From NCBI RefSeq assembly GCF_900100275.1, contig NZ_FNET01000002.1, forward strand, positions 62,001 through 126,000: a stretch of DNA of 64,000 bases. The letters run 5' to 3'. This document shows positions 1-7,720 of the stretch, in pieces. The position numbers and the translations under genes were made by a program. The stretch comes from Lentzea albidocapillata subsp. violacea. GTDB lineage: Bacteria > Actinomycetota > Actinomycetes > Mycobacteriales > Pseudonocardiaceae. Each line of letters opens with the position of its first letter. Within the stretch, counting starts at the first letter, position 1. Under the pieces are notes generated by a model. It saw nothing but the letters and a program-made list of their open reading frames with translations. It made no database searches and was not told the DNA's origin.

Positions 1-908
1 GCATCCACAACCTCTACGGCTGCACCGAGACCAACGACAGCCTCGTGCACGAGCTCGACCCGGCCCGGCTGCCCGCCGGTCAGATCCCGCTCGGCACACC
101 GCTGCCGGACGTGGAGATCAGGGTCGTCGCCGAGGACGGGCCGCTGCACGGACCGGGCACCGGCGAGCTGGAGGTGCGGACACCCTTCCAGACCACCGGG
201 TACCTCGACCCCGCGCTCGACGCGGACCGGTTCACCGCCGACGGCTTCTACCGCACCGGGGACATCGTCAGCGTCGGCGCCGACGGCGCGCTGACCCTGC
301 TGGGCCGCAACGACTTCCAGGTGAAGGTGCGGGGAGTGCGCACCAACGTCCAGGAGATCGAACTGGTCCTCCAGGAACACCCGGAGATCGTCGAGGCCGC
401 TGTGGTCGCCGTGCCGGACCCGCTCGCCGGGCACCTGCTGCACGCCGAGCTGCGCCGGGCACCGTCCTCCGGGCTGAACACCCTGGTGCTGCGCCAGTTC
501 TGCGCCGAACGGCTGGCGGCCACCTCCATTCCGTCCACCATCCGCATCACCGCCGAACCGTTGCCGAGGACGTCGACGGGCAAGCCGGACCGGCAGCTGC
601 TCGTCCGCAGGAACACCAAGGGGAACAGGGACATGGACCACACCCGAGAGATCACGAAGTTCATCGTCGAGGAGTTCGTGCCCGACATCTCGACCGAGGA
701 CCTCGCGGCCGACTACGACCTGCTCGCCGGTGGTGTCATCGACAGCCTCGGCCTGCTGAAGGTCATCGCCTGGCTGGAGGACCGCTTCGAGCTCGCGGTG
801 GACGACATCGACCTCGAGCCCGACAGCTTCCGCACGATCGCCGCGATCAACGCGTTCGTCAACCAGGTCCAGCAGCCGGCCGGAGCACAGCAGGCAGCCG
901 GCAGATGA
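1..908 (+). CDS. adenylation enzyme C-terminal part fused to a carrier protein (5' truncated)
   Basis: Activates a carboxylic or amino acid as acyl-AMP and loads it on a carrier thiol; it probably supplies the starter for the operon that follows. The frame is open to base 3 of the window, so the start lies outside; the GTG at 45 is internal. Visible adenylation motifs are A5 (NLYGCTET) at the left edge, A7 (FYRTGD), A8 (GRNDFQVKVRG) and A10 with its lysine (TSTGKPDR). About 30 residues later a carrier domain follows, with the phosphopantetheine serine in GGVIDSLGLLK. An in-frame ATG at 633 behind AAGGGG could give a separate carrier, but there is no stop between the two parts. The stop overlaps the next start (ATGA at 905). 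Stand-alone ligase plus carrier resembles prolyl- or other aminoacyl-loading systems; the substrate pocket is outside the window. Confidence 0.88.
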   Translation, partial: IHNLYGCTETNDSLVHELDPARLPAGQIPLGTPLPDVEIRVVAEDGPLHGPGTGELEVRTPFQTTGYLDPALDADRFTADGFYRTGDIVSVGADGALTLLGRNDFQVKVRGVRTNVQEIELVLQEHPEIVEAAVVAVPDPLAGHLLHAELRRAPSSGLNTLVLRQFCAERLAATSIPSTIRITAEPLPRTSTGKPDRQLLVRRNTKGNRDMDHTREITKFIVEEFVPDISTEDLAADYDLLAGGVIDSLGLLKVIAWLEDRFELAVDDIDLEPDSFRTIAAINAFVNQVQQPAGAQQAAGR

Positions 909-1903
909 CCCACGACCTGCTCGACGCGCTGGTCAACCGCCGCCGCCCGGTCGAGCTCCCGATGTGCCGGTCGTTCTGGGACCGGCTGCACGACCGGCGG
1001 GTCGACCGCGCGGAGGCGGCCGCGGTGCTTGCCGCGTTGTCCACCACCATGCCGGACCCCGCCGCCGTGACCACGGTCGTCCAGTCGCTGCACGAACGCA
1101 GACCGGCACACGGCCACGACTTTCCCGGGGCGGTCAACATCGTCGGCACCGGTGGCGGACCCCGCACCGCGAACATCTCGACCGCCGCCGCGTTCGTCGC
1201 CGCCGCGATGGACGTGCGGGTGGTGAAGACCGGCTCCCGCGCCAGTTCCGGCGGGGTCGGGTCGATCGACCTCCTGGACCGGCTCGGCATCGGACTCACC
1301 CGGTCCTACGAGGAGACCGGCCACCTGCTGGACCGGTTCGGCATCGCGTTCGCCGGCTACTTCGTCTACCCCACCGAACTGACCAGGCTCGCGCGCACCG
1401 TGCTGCCGCTCGACCTGCGCACGATCGGGCGCTGGATCAACACGGTCGGCCCGTTCCTGGCCGACCTCCCGGTGTCCGCCCAGCTCACCGGCGTGTCCGA
1501 CGCGACGCACCTGCCGGCGCTGCGGGCACTGGCCAAGGCGCAGCCTGAGAAGCGGATCTGGTTGTGCGCCAACGACCTCGGCGCCGACGAGCTGATCAGC
1601 TTCACGGCGAACTCGGTGCACGGAGCCCTGGACCTCCAGGTCGGGCCGGTCGGCGACGGCGACCTGACCCAGCTCGCCGCATCGGCGCAGGACGACGTCG
1701 TCCCCCACTTCCTGGACCTGCTGACCGGCCGGGCACCGGTGGCCGCGGTGGACACGGTGTGCCTGAACGCGGCCGCGCTCGCCGTCGCCGCGGGGCACGA
1801 ACCCGATCTCCCGGCCGGGTTCCGGACCGCCCGCGCCGCCGTCGCCGACGGTGCCCCGCGGGCCCTGGCCGAGCGCATGCGACGAGTGGTGGCCCATGGC
1901 TGA
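905..1903 (+). CDS. TrpD-like phosphoribosyltransferase (anthranilate PRTase family, altered active site)
   Basis: The family transfers phosphoribose from PRPP to the amine of anthranilate. The 332-residue length and motif order fit the family: PRPP loop GTGGG (81-85) followed by NIST, the KxGxRxxSS loop (108-115), GS.DLLDRLG and the late DE metal motif (GADELIS). Two usually invariant sites differ: GTGGD is GTGGG, and KHGNR is KTGSR, so the His and Asn that contact anthranilate are Thr and Ser. LRTI, with the anthranilate-binding Arg, is retained. I infer a phosphoribosyl transfer to a different vicinal amino acid. The start is set by the ATGA overlap with the upstream gene; the end overlaps the TrpA-like gene by 8 bases. 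It belongs to the trp-like operon, not to primary tryptophan synthesis. Confidence 0.9.
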   Translation: MTHDLLDALVNRRRPVELPMCRSFWDRLHDRRVDRAEAAAVLAALSTTMPDPAAVTTVVQSLHERRPAHGHDFPGAVNIVGTGGGPRTANISTAAAFVAAAMDVRVVKTGSRASSGGVGSIDLLDRLGIGLTRSYEETGHLLDRFGIAFAGYFVYPTELTRLARTVLPLDLRTIGRWINTVGPFLADLPVSAQLTGVSDATHLPALRALAKAQPEKRIWLCANDLGADELISFTANSVHGALDLQVGPVGDGDLTQLAASAQDDVVPHFLDLLTGRAPVAAVDTVCLNAAALAVAAGHEPDLPAGFRTARAAVADGAPRALAERMRRVVAHG

Positions 1904-2819
1904 GTTCTTCCGCGGCGCACCAGGTTTGGCGCTGTTCCTCAACGCGGGCGACCCGCCACTGCCCGTCCTGCGCGACGTCGTCACGATGCTCGACGAGCAC
2001 CGGGTGGACTGCCTGGAGCTCGCGGTGCCGTTCCCGAACTCGTTCACCGACGGCCCGACGGTGCGCCGATCCGCGGATCGCGCCCTCGCCAGGGGCGTGG
2101 ACCTGCCCGCCGTGCTCGACTTCCTCGCCGAGGTGGTGCCCGGCCTGCGGCACACCAGGATCGCGTTGCTGGCCGACTGGAGCCACACCGTCAAGCCCGC
2201 GCCCATCGCGGACTTCGTCGCCAGGATCGCGGACTCGGCGGCGGACGCCCTGTTGTTGCACGGCCTCCCGCCACGGCTGCGCGACGACTACCACGCGGCC
2301 GCGGCCCGGCGGGAACTCCCGCTGGTCACCACCTGCTACCCGAACTCCCCCGACGACACGCGGCGGCACTCCGCCACGCACGCGTCGGCCTACCTCTACC
2401 TGGTCGCGCACTACGGCCGCAGCGGCGCCCGCCCGCCCGGCGGTTTCGCCGCGCTCGCCGACCCGATCAGCCGGCTGCGGACCGAGACGTCCGCGCCGAT
2501 CGCGGTCGGGTTCGGTGCCCGCACGCGGGCCGACGTCGTCGCCCTGCACACCGCGGGTGCCGACGCCGTCGTGATCGGCAGCGCGACCGTCGAGCAGGTC
2601 GAGAACGGCGATCCCGTCGAGAACCTCGCGGGCTTCGTCCGCGCACTCACCCTCCCTCCAGGGCCGGTATCGAGGTCCGTGTTCGCGACAGCCGGGCCTG
2701 AGGCGGCCCCTGGAGGCACGGCCGAAAGGCCCACATACAACAGCGGATCGAACGAGATCTCGATACAGGCCCTGATCCCCGTCACCAGCGGAAGCACTGA
2801 AGACAAGGAGCGGAAATGA
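1896..2819 (+). CDS. TrpA-like (tryptophan synthase alpha family lyase)
   Basis: The family cleaves indole-3-glycerol phosphate to indole and glyceraldehyde 3-phosphate. Both catalytic acids of the alpha subunit are recognisable: Glu in CLELAVPF and Asp in SFTDGPT. The phosphate-binding GFGARTRADV loop and a closing VIGSA strand are present. The protein is 307 residues, about 40 longer than usual, because of a polar C-terminal tail rich in Ser, Thr and Gly with no recognised domain. I chose ATG 1896 (MAEFF) over the upstream in-frame start at 1851 because it gives the normal TrpA N-terminus and an 8-base overlap with the previous gene. The 3' end overlaps the cupin gene by ATGA. TrpB and TrpF/TrpC partners lie downstream, so a full PRA-to-indole-type route is encoded. 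Confidence 0.88.
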   Translation: MAEFFRGAPGLALFLNAGDPPLPVLRDVVTMLDEHRVDCLELAVPFPNSFTDGPTVRRSADRALARGVDLPAVLDFLAEVVPGLRHTRIALLADWSHTVKPAPIADFVARIADSAADALLLHGLPPRLRDDYHAAAARRELPLVTTCYPNSPDDTRRHSATHASAYLYLVAHYGRSGARPPGGFAALADPISRLRTETSAPIAVGFGARTRADVVALHTAGADAVVIGSATVEQVENGDPVENLAGFVRALTLPPGPVSRSVFATAGPEAAPGGTAERPTYNSGSNEISIQALIPVTSGSTEDKERK

Positions 2820-3190
2820 TCATCCGGAAGATCGACGACGTCCCGTCGGTGGATTGGGGCAACGGGCTGAGCAGGCGGTTCCTGCTGAACTCCGACAACA
2901 TGGGCTACACCGTGACGGACACGATCGTCCGCGCCGGCACGAAGTCCCGCCTGGAGTACCGCAACCACCTGGAAGCCTGCTACTGCATCTCGGGACGGGG
3001 CGAGGTCATCGACCTCGACGGGGTCGCGCATCCGATCGAGCCGGGCACGCTCTACGCGCTCGACCACAACGACCCGCACTTCCTCGTGGCGGCGCCGGAC
3101 ACGGATCTCAGGCTGGTGTGCGTCTTCTCCCCCGCGTTGCGCGGGAACGAGCGGCACAGCCTCGACTCCGCCGAGTTCTCCCACTACTGA
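2816..3190 (+). CDS. EctC-like cupin (ectoine synthase family), orphan
   Basis: EctC closes N-gamma-acetyl-diaminobutyrate to ectoine with loss of water and can also cyclise glutamine-like substrates. The 124-residue protein matches EctC along its length (RRFLLNSDNMGYT, AGTKSRLEYRNHLEACYC, EPGTLYALDHNDPH, RLVCVFSP). The three metal ligands of ectoine synthase are present with identical spacing: Glu53, Tyr80 and His88. No ectA, ectB or ectD lies nearby, so osmolyte synthesis is unlikely. In this operon it more likely makes or opens a cyclic amidine/imine on the amino acid handled by the carrier protein; that role is inference. It overlaps the TrpA-like gene by 4 bases and is followed 13 bases later by the acyl-CoA dehydrogenase. 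Confidence 0.9.
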   Translation: MIIRKIDDVPSVDWGNGLSRRFLLNSDNMGYTVTDTIVRAGTKSRLEYRNHLEACYCISGRGEVIDLDGVAHPIEPGTLYALDHNDPHFLVAAPDTDLRLVCVFSPALRGNERHSLDSAEFSHY

Positions 3191-3203
3191 CCGGAGCGGG
3201 TTC

Positions 3204-4346
3204 GTGATCAACTGGAACTCCGACCAGCTCGCGCTGCGCAACGGCCTCGCGGCGTGGTCCGCGCGGCTCAGCGAGAACCACGTCGAGCGGGACGCCGAAG
3301 GTGGCTTCTCGCACGAGAAGTGGGACCTCGTGCGGGAATGCGGCATTCTGCGGTTGCCCTTCGGCGAGCAGTGGGGCGGGCTCGGGCAGGACCTGCTCAC
3401 CACCATGTACCTGCTGGAGGCCCTCGGGCACGGCTGCCGGGACGGCGGACTCAACTTCGCCATCTCCACGCACCTGGTCAGCACCGGCATTCCATTGCAG
3501 CGCTTCGGTTCGGCGTCTCTCAAAGACCGCTACCTGCCCGCGGTGTGCGACGGGAGCAGGATCGGCGCCCACGCGATCACGGAACCCGGCAGCGGCTCGG
3601 ACGCTCTCGCCATGAGCACCCGAGCCGTTCGCGACGGCGACGACTTCGTGCTGACGGGCAGCAAAACGTTCGTCAGCAACGGGCCGGTGGCCGACCTCTT
3701 CGTGGTGTACGCCCGCACGCACCCCGACGGCGGACCGCTCGGCACGACCGCGTTCCTCGTCGAACGGGGCACGCCGGGGTTCGCCGTCGGCAATCCGATT
3801 CCCAAGATGGGACTGCGGACGGCGCCGTTGGCCGAGCTGTACTTCGACGAGTGCCGGATTCCCGCGACCAATGTGGTCGGCCGCGCCGGTGGTGGCTTCC
3901 TGGTGCTCGACTTCGTGATGAAGTGGGAGATCCTGTGCTCGTTCGTGATCAACCTCGGTGAGATGGAACACCGGCTCGAAAGGTGCGTCGGCTACGCGGG
4001 CGAACGCACCGCGTTCGGCTCACCGATCGGCTCGTACCAGGCCGTCTCGCATCGCATCGCGGACATGAAGATCGGCGTCGAGACGACCAGGAAATGGTTG
4101 TACGACACGGCGGTCAAGGTCACCCGTGGCGAGAGCGTGACCACCGACATGGCGATCACGAAGCTCATCGCGAGCGAGCAGAACGTCGCGTCCGCCATGG
4201 CCGCGGTGCAGATCTTCGGCGGCAACGGCTACATGGCGGAGTACGGCCTGGAGAAAGACCTCCGTAACGCCGTCGCCGGAACGATCTACTCGGGCACCTC
4301 CGAGATCCAACGCAACCGCATCGCCGCGATGCTCGGCCTGAAATAG
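3204..4346 (+). CDS. acyl-CoA/acyl-carrier dehydrogenase family flavoenzyme
   Basis: FAD-dependent alpha,beta-desaturase of about the standard family length (380 aa). It shows the FAD/substrate segments ITEPGSGSDA and KTFVSNGPVADLFVVYA, and the C-terminal VQIFGGNGYMAEY and IYSGTSEIQRN. The position of the MCAD catalytic Glu (YEGT) is Ser here (YSGT), as I recall for several aminoacyl- or acyl-carrier dehydrogenases of secondary metabolism, where the base comes from another helix. Together with the adenylation-carrier protein at the operon head, this suggests oxidation of a carrier-bound amino acid, perhaps to an enamine acid that the TrpD-like enzyme can use. Starts at GTG 3204 behind GGAGCGGG. 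It is 7 bases upstream of the transglutaminase-like gene. Confidence 0.9.
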   Translation: MINWNSDQLALRNGLAAWSARLSENHVERDAEGGFSHEKWDLVRECGILRLPFGEQWGGLGQDLLTTMYLLEALGHGCRDGGLNFAISTHLVSTGIPLQRFGSASLKDRYLPAVCDGSRIGAHAITEPGSGSDALAMSTRAVRDGDDFVLTGSKTFVSNGPVADLFVVYARTHPDGGPLGTTAFLVERGTPGFAVGNPIPKMGLRTAPLAELYFDECRIPATNVVGRAGGGFLVLDFVMKWEILCSFVINLGEMEHRLERCVGYAGERTAFGSPIGSYQAVSHRIADMKIGVETTRKWLYDTAVKVTRGESVTTDMAITKLIASEQNVASAMAAVQIFGGNGYMAEYGLEKDLRNAVAGTIYSGTSEIQRNRIAAMLGLK

Positions 4347-4353
4347 GAGCACC

Positions 4354-5001
4354 GTGGAGTTCATCGATCACGACTCGGACGAGGTGCGGGCCTTCGTGGC
4401 ACGCACCGTGTCCACTGCGGATTCGCCCATGGCGCAGGCCGTCGCCCTCTACTACGCGGTCCGGGACAAGATCCGGTACGAGGTGTACGGCGCCGACCTG
4501 TCCCGCGAGGGCCTGCGCGCGAGCGCGGTGCTGCGTGGCGGATCAGGCATGTGCATCCACAAGTCGATCGTGTACGCCGCCGCGCTGCGGTCGATCGGCG
4601 TACCGGCCCGGCTCGTGCTCACCGACGTCCGCAACCACCTGGCCTCGCCACGGCTGCGGGAGCTCGTCGGCGGCGACGTGTTCCGGTTCCACTGCCTCAC
4701 GTCTGTCTACAACGGACAGAAATGGGTGCGCGCCACCCCGGTGTTCAACAAGATGCTGTGCCGGCTCTACGGCATCACGCCGCTGGATTTCGACGGCACG
4801 GCCGACAGCCTGTACCACCCGTTCGACTCGCGTGGCCGTGAGCACATGGAGTTCCTGCACGAGCACGGCGAGTTCGACGACCTGCCCCACGACCTCGTGC
4901 TGGACGGCCTGCGCGCCGCACACCCGCGGCTGTTCGCCGCCGGCGACCGGTTCGCCGCGGGATCCCTGCTCGCCGACGCACAACCTGGAGACATGCGATG
5001 A
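4354..5001 (+). CDS. transglutaminase-like cysteine protein
   Basis: Transglutaminase-core protein of 215 residues. The nucleophile Cys67 sits in GSGMCIHKS and the catalytic His113 in FRFHCLTSVYNGQKW; the usual third-residue segment reads VRATPVFNK, with no obvious Asp. Proteins of this fold in biosynthetic clusters can form amide bonds from carrier-bound acyl groups (AdmF of andrimid synthesis is the known precedent). A condensing or releasing role on the cluster's carrier thioester is therefore plausible but unproven. It starts at GTG 4354 after AGGAGCACC and overlaps the TrpB-like start by ATGA at 4998. Confidence 0.78.
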   Translation: MEFIDHDSDEVRAFVARTVSTADSPMAQAVALYYAVRDKIRYEVYGADLSREGLRASAVLRGGSGMCIHKSIVYAAALRSIGVPARLVLTDVRNHLASPRLRELVGGDVFRFHCLTSVYNGQKWVRATPVFNKMLCRLYGITPLDFDGTADSLYHPFDSRGREHMEFLHEHGEFDDLPHDLVLDGLRAAHPRLFAAGDRFAAGSLLADAQPGDMR

Positions 5002-6371
5002 CCGACCAGATCAAGTACCTGCTCGACGAGAAGGACATCCCCACCACCTGGTACAACCTGGCCGCCGATCTGCCCGGCCTGCAGCCGTTGCTGCATCCGG
5101 GAACCGGTGCGCCGATCACCGTCGACGACCTCACGCCGATCATGCCGGCGACGGTGGCCGAGCAGGAGCTGAGCCGCGAGCGGGAGATCGAGATCCCGGA
5201 GCCGGTGCGGCAGATCTACGCGCAGTGGCGGCCGGCGCCGTTGTTCCGCGCTCGCCGGTTGGAGCGCGCTCTGGACACGCCCGCGCGGATCTACTACAAG
5301 TACGAGGGCGGCAGCCCGGCGGGCAGCCACAAGCCGAACACCGCGATCGCGCAGGCGTTCTACAACCGCGAGGCGGGTATCCGCAAGCTCGCCACCGAGA
5401 CCGGCGCCGGTCAGTGGGGCTCGTCGTTGTCACTGGCGGGCGCGCTCTTCGACCTGCAGGTGCAGGTCTACATGGTCAAGGTCAGCTTCCACCAGAAGCC
5501 CTACCGCAGGCTGCTGATGGAGACCTACGGCGCACGGTGCGTGGCGTCGCCGAGCACCGAGACCGAGGCCGGCCGGAAGATCCTCGCCGACGATCCGGAC
5601 TGCCCGGGCAGCCTCGGCATCGCCACGTCCGAGGCGCTCGAGGTCGCGATGAACGACCCCGAGACGAACTACGCGGGCGGCAGTGTGCTCAACCATGTGC
5701 TGCTGCACCAGAGCGTGATCGGCCAGGAGGCGCTGGCGCAGTTCAGGCTGGCCGACGACTACCCCGACGTGGTGATCGGCTGCGCGGGCGGCGGCAGCAA
5801 CCTCGGCGGCCTCACCTTCCCGTTCATCGGTGAGCGACTGCGGGGCGGCCCGTCGGTGCGGGTGGTGGCGGCCGAGCCCGCGGCGTGCCCCACGCTGACC
5901 CGCGGCAAGCTCGCCTACGACTTCGGCGACACCGCGGGCCTGACCCCGTTGCTGCAGATGCACACGCTGGGCCACACGTTCGTGCCGCCGTCGTTCCACG
6001 CGGGAGGCCTGCGCTACCACGGCATGGCGCCGCTGGTGAGCGCGGCTCTGGAAGCGGACCTGCTGGAGGCCGTCGCGGTCGAGCAGACGAAGTGCTTCGC
6101 CGCGGGCATCCAGTTCGCGCGGACCGAGGGCATCGTGCCCGCGCCGGAGTCGACGCACGCGATCTCGGTCGCGATCGCGGAGGCGTTGCGCTGCAAGGAG
6201 GAGGGCCGTTCCGAGGCGATCCTGTTCGGGTTGTCGGGACACGGCCACTTCGACCTGTCGGCCTACGAGGCGCACCTGACCGGCGCGCTGCGGGACGAGG
6301 CGTACTCGCAGGCCGGGCTCGACGCGGCACTCGCCGCGCTGCCCACCGTGCCCACGCTTGCCGATGCCTGA
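4998..6371 (+). CDS. TrpB2-type tryptophan synthase beta-like PLP enzyme
   Basis: Condenses L-serine with indole or a related nucleophile through a PLP aminoacrylate. The 457-residue length and N-terminal extension are typical of the TrpB2 clade rather than the TrpB1 partner of TrpA. The PLP lysine is Lys112 (AGSHKPNTA), the catalytic acid Glu134 (ETGAGQWG) and the phosphate loop GCAGGGSN (261-268). The C-terminal FGLSGHGHFD is also typical of the clade. Here it would add an alanyl side chain to the ring built by the TrpD-F-C-A homologues, giving a tryptophan analogue. It overlaps the genes on both sides, which supports one transcript. Confidence 0.93.
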   Translation: MTDQIKYLLDEKDIPTTWYNLAADLPGLQPLLHPGTGAPITVDDLTPIMPATVAEQELSREREIEIPEPVRQIYAQWRPAPLFRARRLERALDTPARIYYKYEGGSPAGSHKPNTAIAQAFYNREAGIRKLATETGAGQWGSSLSLAGALFDLQVQVYMVKVSFHQKPYRRLLMETYGARCVASPSTETEAGRKILADDPDCPGSLGIATSEALEVAMNDPETNYAGGSVLNHVLLHQSVIGQEALAQFRLADDYPDVVIGCAGGGSNLGGLTFPFIGERLRGGPSVRVVAAEPAACPTLTRGKLAYDFGDTAGLTPLLQMHTLGHTFVPPSFHAGGLRYHGMAPLVSAALEADLLEAVAVEQTKCFAAGIQFARTEGIVPAPESTHAISVAIAEALRCKEEGRSEAILFGLSGHGHFDLSAYEAHLTGALRDEAYSQAGLDAALAALPTVPTLADA

Positions 6372-7017
6372 GCTGAAGGTCTGCGGCGCGACCAGCACGG
6401 CGGACCTCGGGTTGCTCGCCGCGGCGGGTGCCGACCTGGTGGGGCTGTGGCACGGGGTTCCCGGTGGCCACGCCGACCTCACCGTCGGCAGGCTCACGTC
6501 GCTCGCCGCGGCGGCACACCTGATCACGCCGGTGCTGGTGACACTGGCCGCGGACGTGCGGGACGTGCTGGCGGTGTCCGGCATCCGGGTCGTGCAGCTG
6601 CACGGTTACCAGCCGCCGGGCACCGTGCGGGCGTTGAAGGAGCTCGACGTGCACGTGATCAAGGTGCTGCACGTGAGCGGGTCGTCCTGCCCGGAGCGGC
6701 CGTTGATCCGGGCGTACGAACGGGCCGGGGTCGACTCGTTCCTCGTCGACGCGGTCGGCGCGGACGGGCGGATCGGCAGCACCGCCCGGTCGCTCCCGCC
6801 CGCGACGGTGCTGGACCTGGTGGACGCGGTGAGCGTGCCGTTCCTGCTGGCCGGCGGGATCACCTCGGCCAACGCGGACGCGTTCGCCGAGGTCGCCGCC
6901 CATCCGCTGTTCCGCGGGGTGGACGTGGACACCGGTGCCCGCGATGCCTCCGGGGCGTTCGACGCGGCGGCGGTGTCCGCGCTGCGGCGCAACTGGACGG
7001 AACGAGTGGCCGCGTGA
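6364..7017 (+). CDS. TrpF-like phosphoribosylanthranilate isomerase family
   Basis: The family carries out the Amadori rearrangement of N-(5-phosphoribosyl)anthranilate. Catalytic Cys7 (ELKVCGAT) and Asp129 (SFLVDAVG) are both present, with VQLHG, the phosphate-binding LAGGI and GVDVDTGAR strands. The segment after the Asp reads GADGRIGST instead of the usual GGTGxxFDW, another sign of a changed substrate. Start ATG 6364 gives MPELKVCG, the expected N-terminus; a TTG two codons upstream is less likely. Overlaps the TrpB2 stop by 8 bases. 217 residues, normal for the family. Confidence 0.87.
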   Translation: MPELKVCGATSTADLGLLAAAGADLVGLWHGVPGGHADLTVGRLTSLAAAAHLITPVLVTLAADVRDVLAVSGIRVVQLHGYQPPGTVRALKELDVHVIKVLHVSGSSCPERPLIRAYERAGVDSFLVDAVGADGRIGSTARSLPPATVLDLVDAVSVPFLLAGGITSANADAFAEVAAHPLFRGVDVDTGARDASGAFDAAAVSALRRNWTERVAA

Positions 7018-7033
7018 GCACAGGACAGGACAC

Positions 7034-7720
7034 ATGAGTGCATTTGTGGACGCGATCACCGGAGCACGGGTGCCGGTGATCGCGGAGGTGAAACTGCGGG
7101 ACGCGGCCGGCACGGACCTGCTCGGCGGGCGTTCGGTGGCCGAGGTCGTCGGCGCCTACCGCGAGGCGGGCGCGGCCTGCGTGTCCGTGGTGACCGGCCG
7201 GTGGTTCGGCGGCAACGCCGAGTTGCTCCGCGAGGTGGCGTCGCTGATCGACGTGCCGTTGCTGCAGAAGGACTTCATCACCTCGCAGGCACAGCTGCGG
7301 CAGGCCAGGCAGCTCGGCGCGTCCGCCGTCCTGCTCACCGCGGCGTTGCTCCCGGCGACCACCCTGCCCAGGGTGGTCGACCGGGCACTGGCGCTCGGCC
7401 TGACCCCGTTCGTCGAGGTGACCGGCGCCGGTGAGCTCCCGGCCGATGCCTCGGAGTGCGTGATCGCGGTGAACAACAAGGACATCAAGGACCGCGAACG
7501 CGGCTCCGCCGACCTCGGCCGCGGGCTCGGCCTGCTGCCCGCGGTGCTCGCTTCCGGCACGCCCTGCGCGGTCAGCGCGAGCGGCATCGACACGCCCGAG
7601 ACCGGCGCCCGGCTGATCGACGCCGGGTTCGCCGCCCTGCTGGTCGGGACCGGGCTGCTGCGGGCGAGCAGCCCGCGCGCCTGGTTCGACCGGTTCGCGC
7701 ACGCCAGGACGGCGGCATGA
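7034..7720 (+). CDS. TrpC-like indole-3-glycerol-phosphate synthase family, altered active site
   Basis: The family closes the pyrrole ring with loss of CO2 and water. At 228 residues it is short because the N-terminal helix is trimmed. Conserved are Glu18 and Lys20 (VIAEVK), the catalytic Lys79 (LLQKDFI), Glu128 (FVEVT) and Asn148 (VNNKD). Two hallmarks are lost: the SPS segment after the first Lys is absent (KLRDAAG), and SESGI reads SASGI (Ala182 where a Glu is expected). The fold and ring-closing lysines remain, so ring formation is likely, but on an acid other than anthranilate (inference). ATG 7034 follows AGGACAGGACAC. Overlaps ubiD-like by ATGA. Confidence 0.85.
   Translation: MSAFVDAITGARVPVIAEVKLRDAAGTDLLGGRSVAEVVGAYREAGAACVSVVTGRWFGGNAELLREVASLIDVPLLQKDFITSQAQLRQARQLGASAVLLTAALLPATTLPRVVDRALALGLTPFVEVTGAGELPADASECVIAVNNKDIKDRERGSADLGRGLGLLPAVLASGTPCAVSASGIDTPETGARLIDAGFAALLVGTGLLRASSPRAWFDRFAHARTAA

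Noticed and set aside
713..2206. Long open frame on the minus strand opposite the TrpD/TrpA-like genes
   Set aside because: High-GC third-position shadow; composition is Arg/Gly/Ala-rich with no domain, and the plus-strand frames carry clear enzyme motifs.
905..7720. Interpretation of the operon as the primary tryptophan operon
   Set aside because: No trpE or trpG in view, TrpB is of the B2 type, active-site residues of TrpD and TrpC are changed, and ectC-, UbiD- and carrier-type genes are interleaved.
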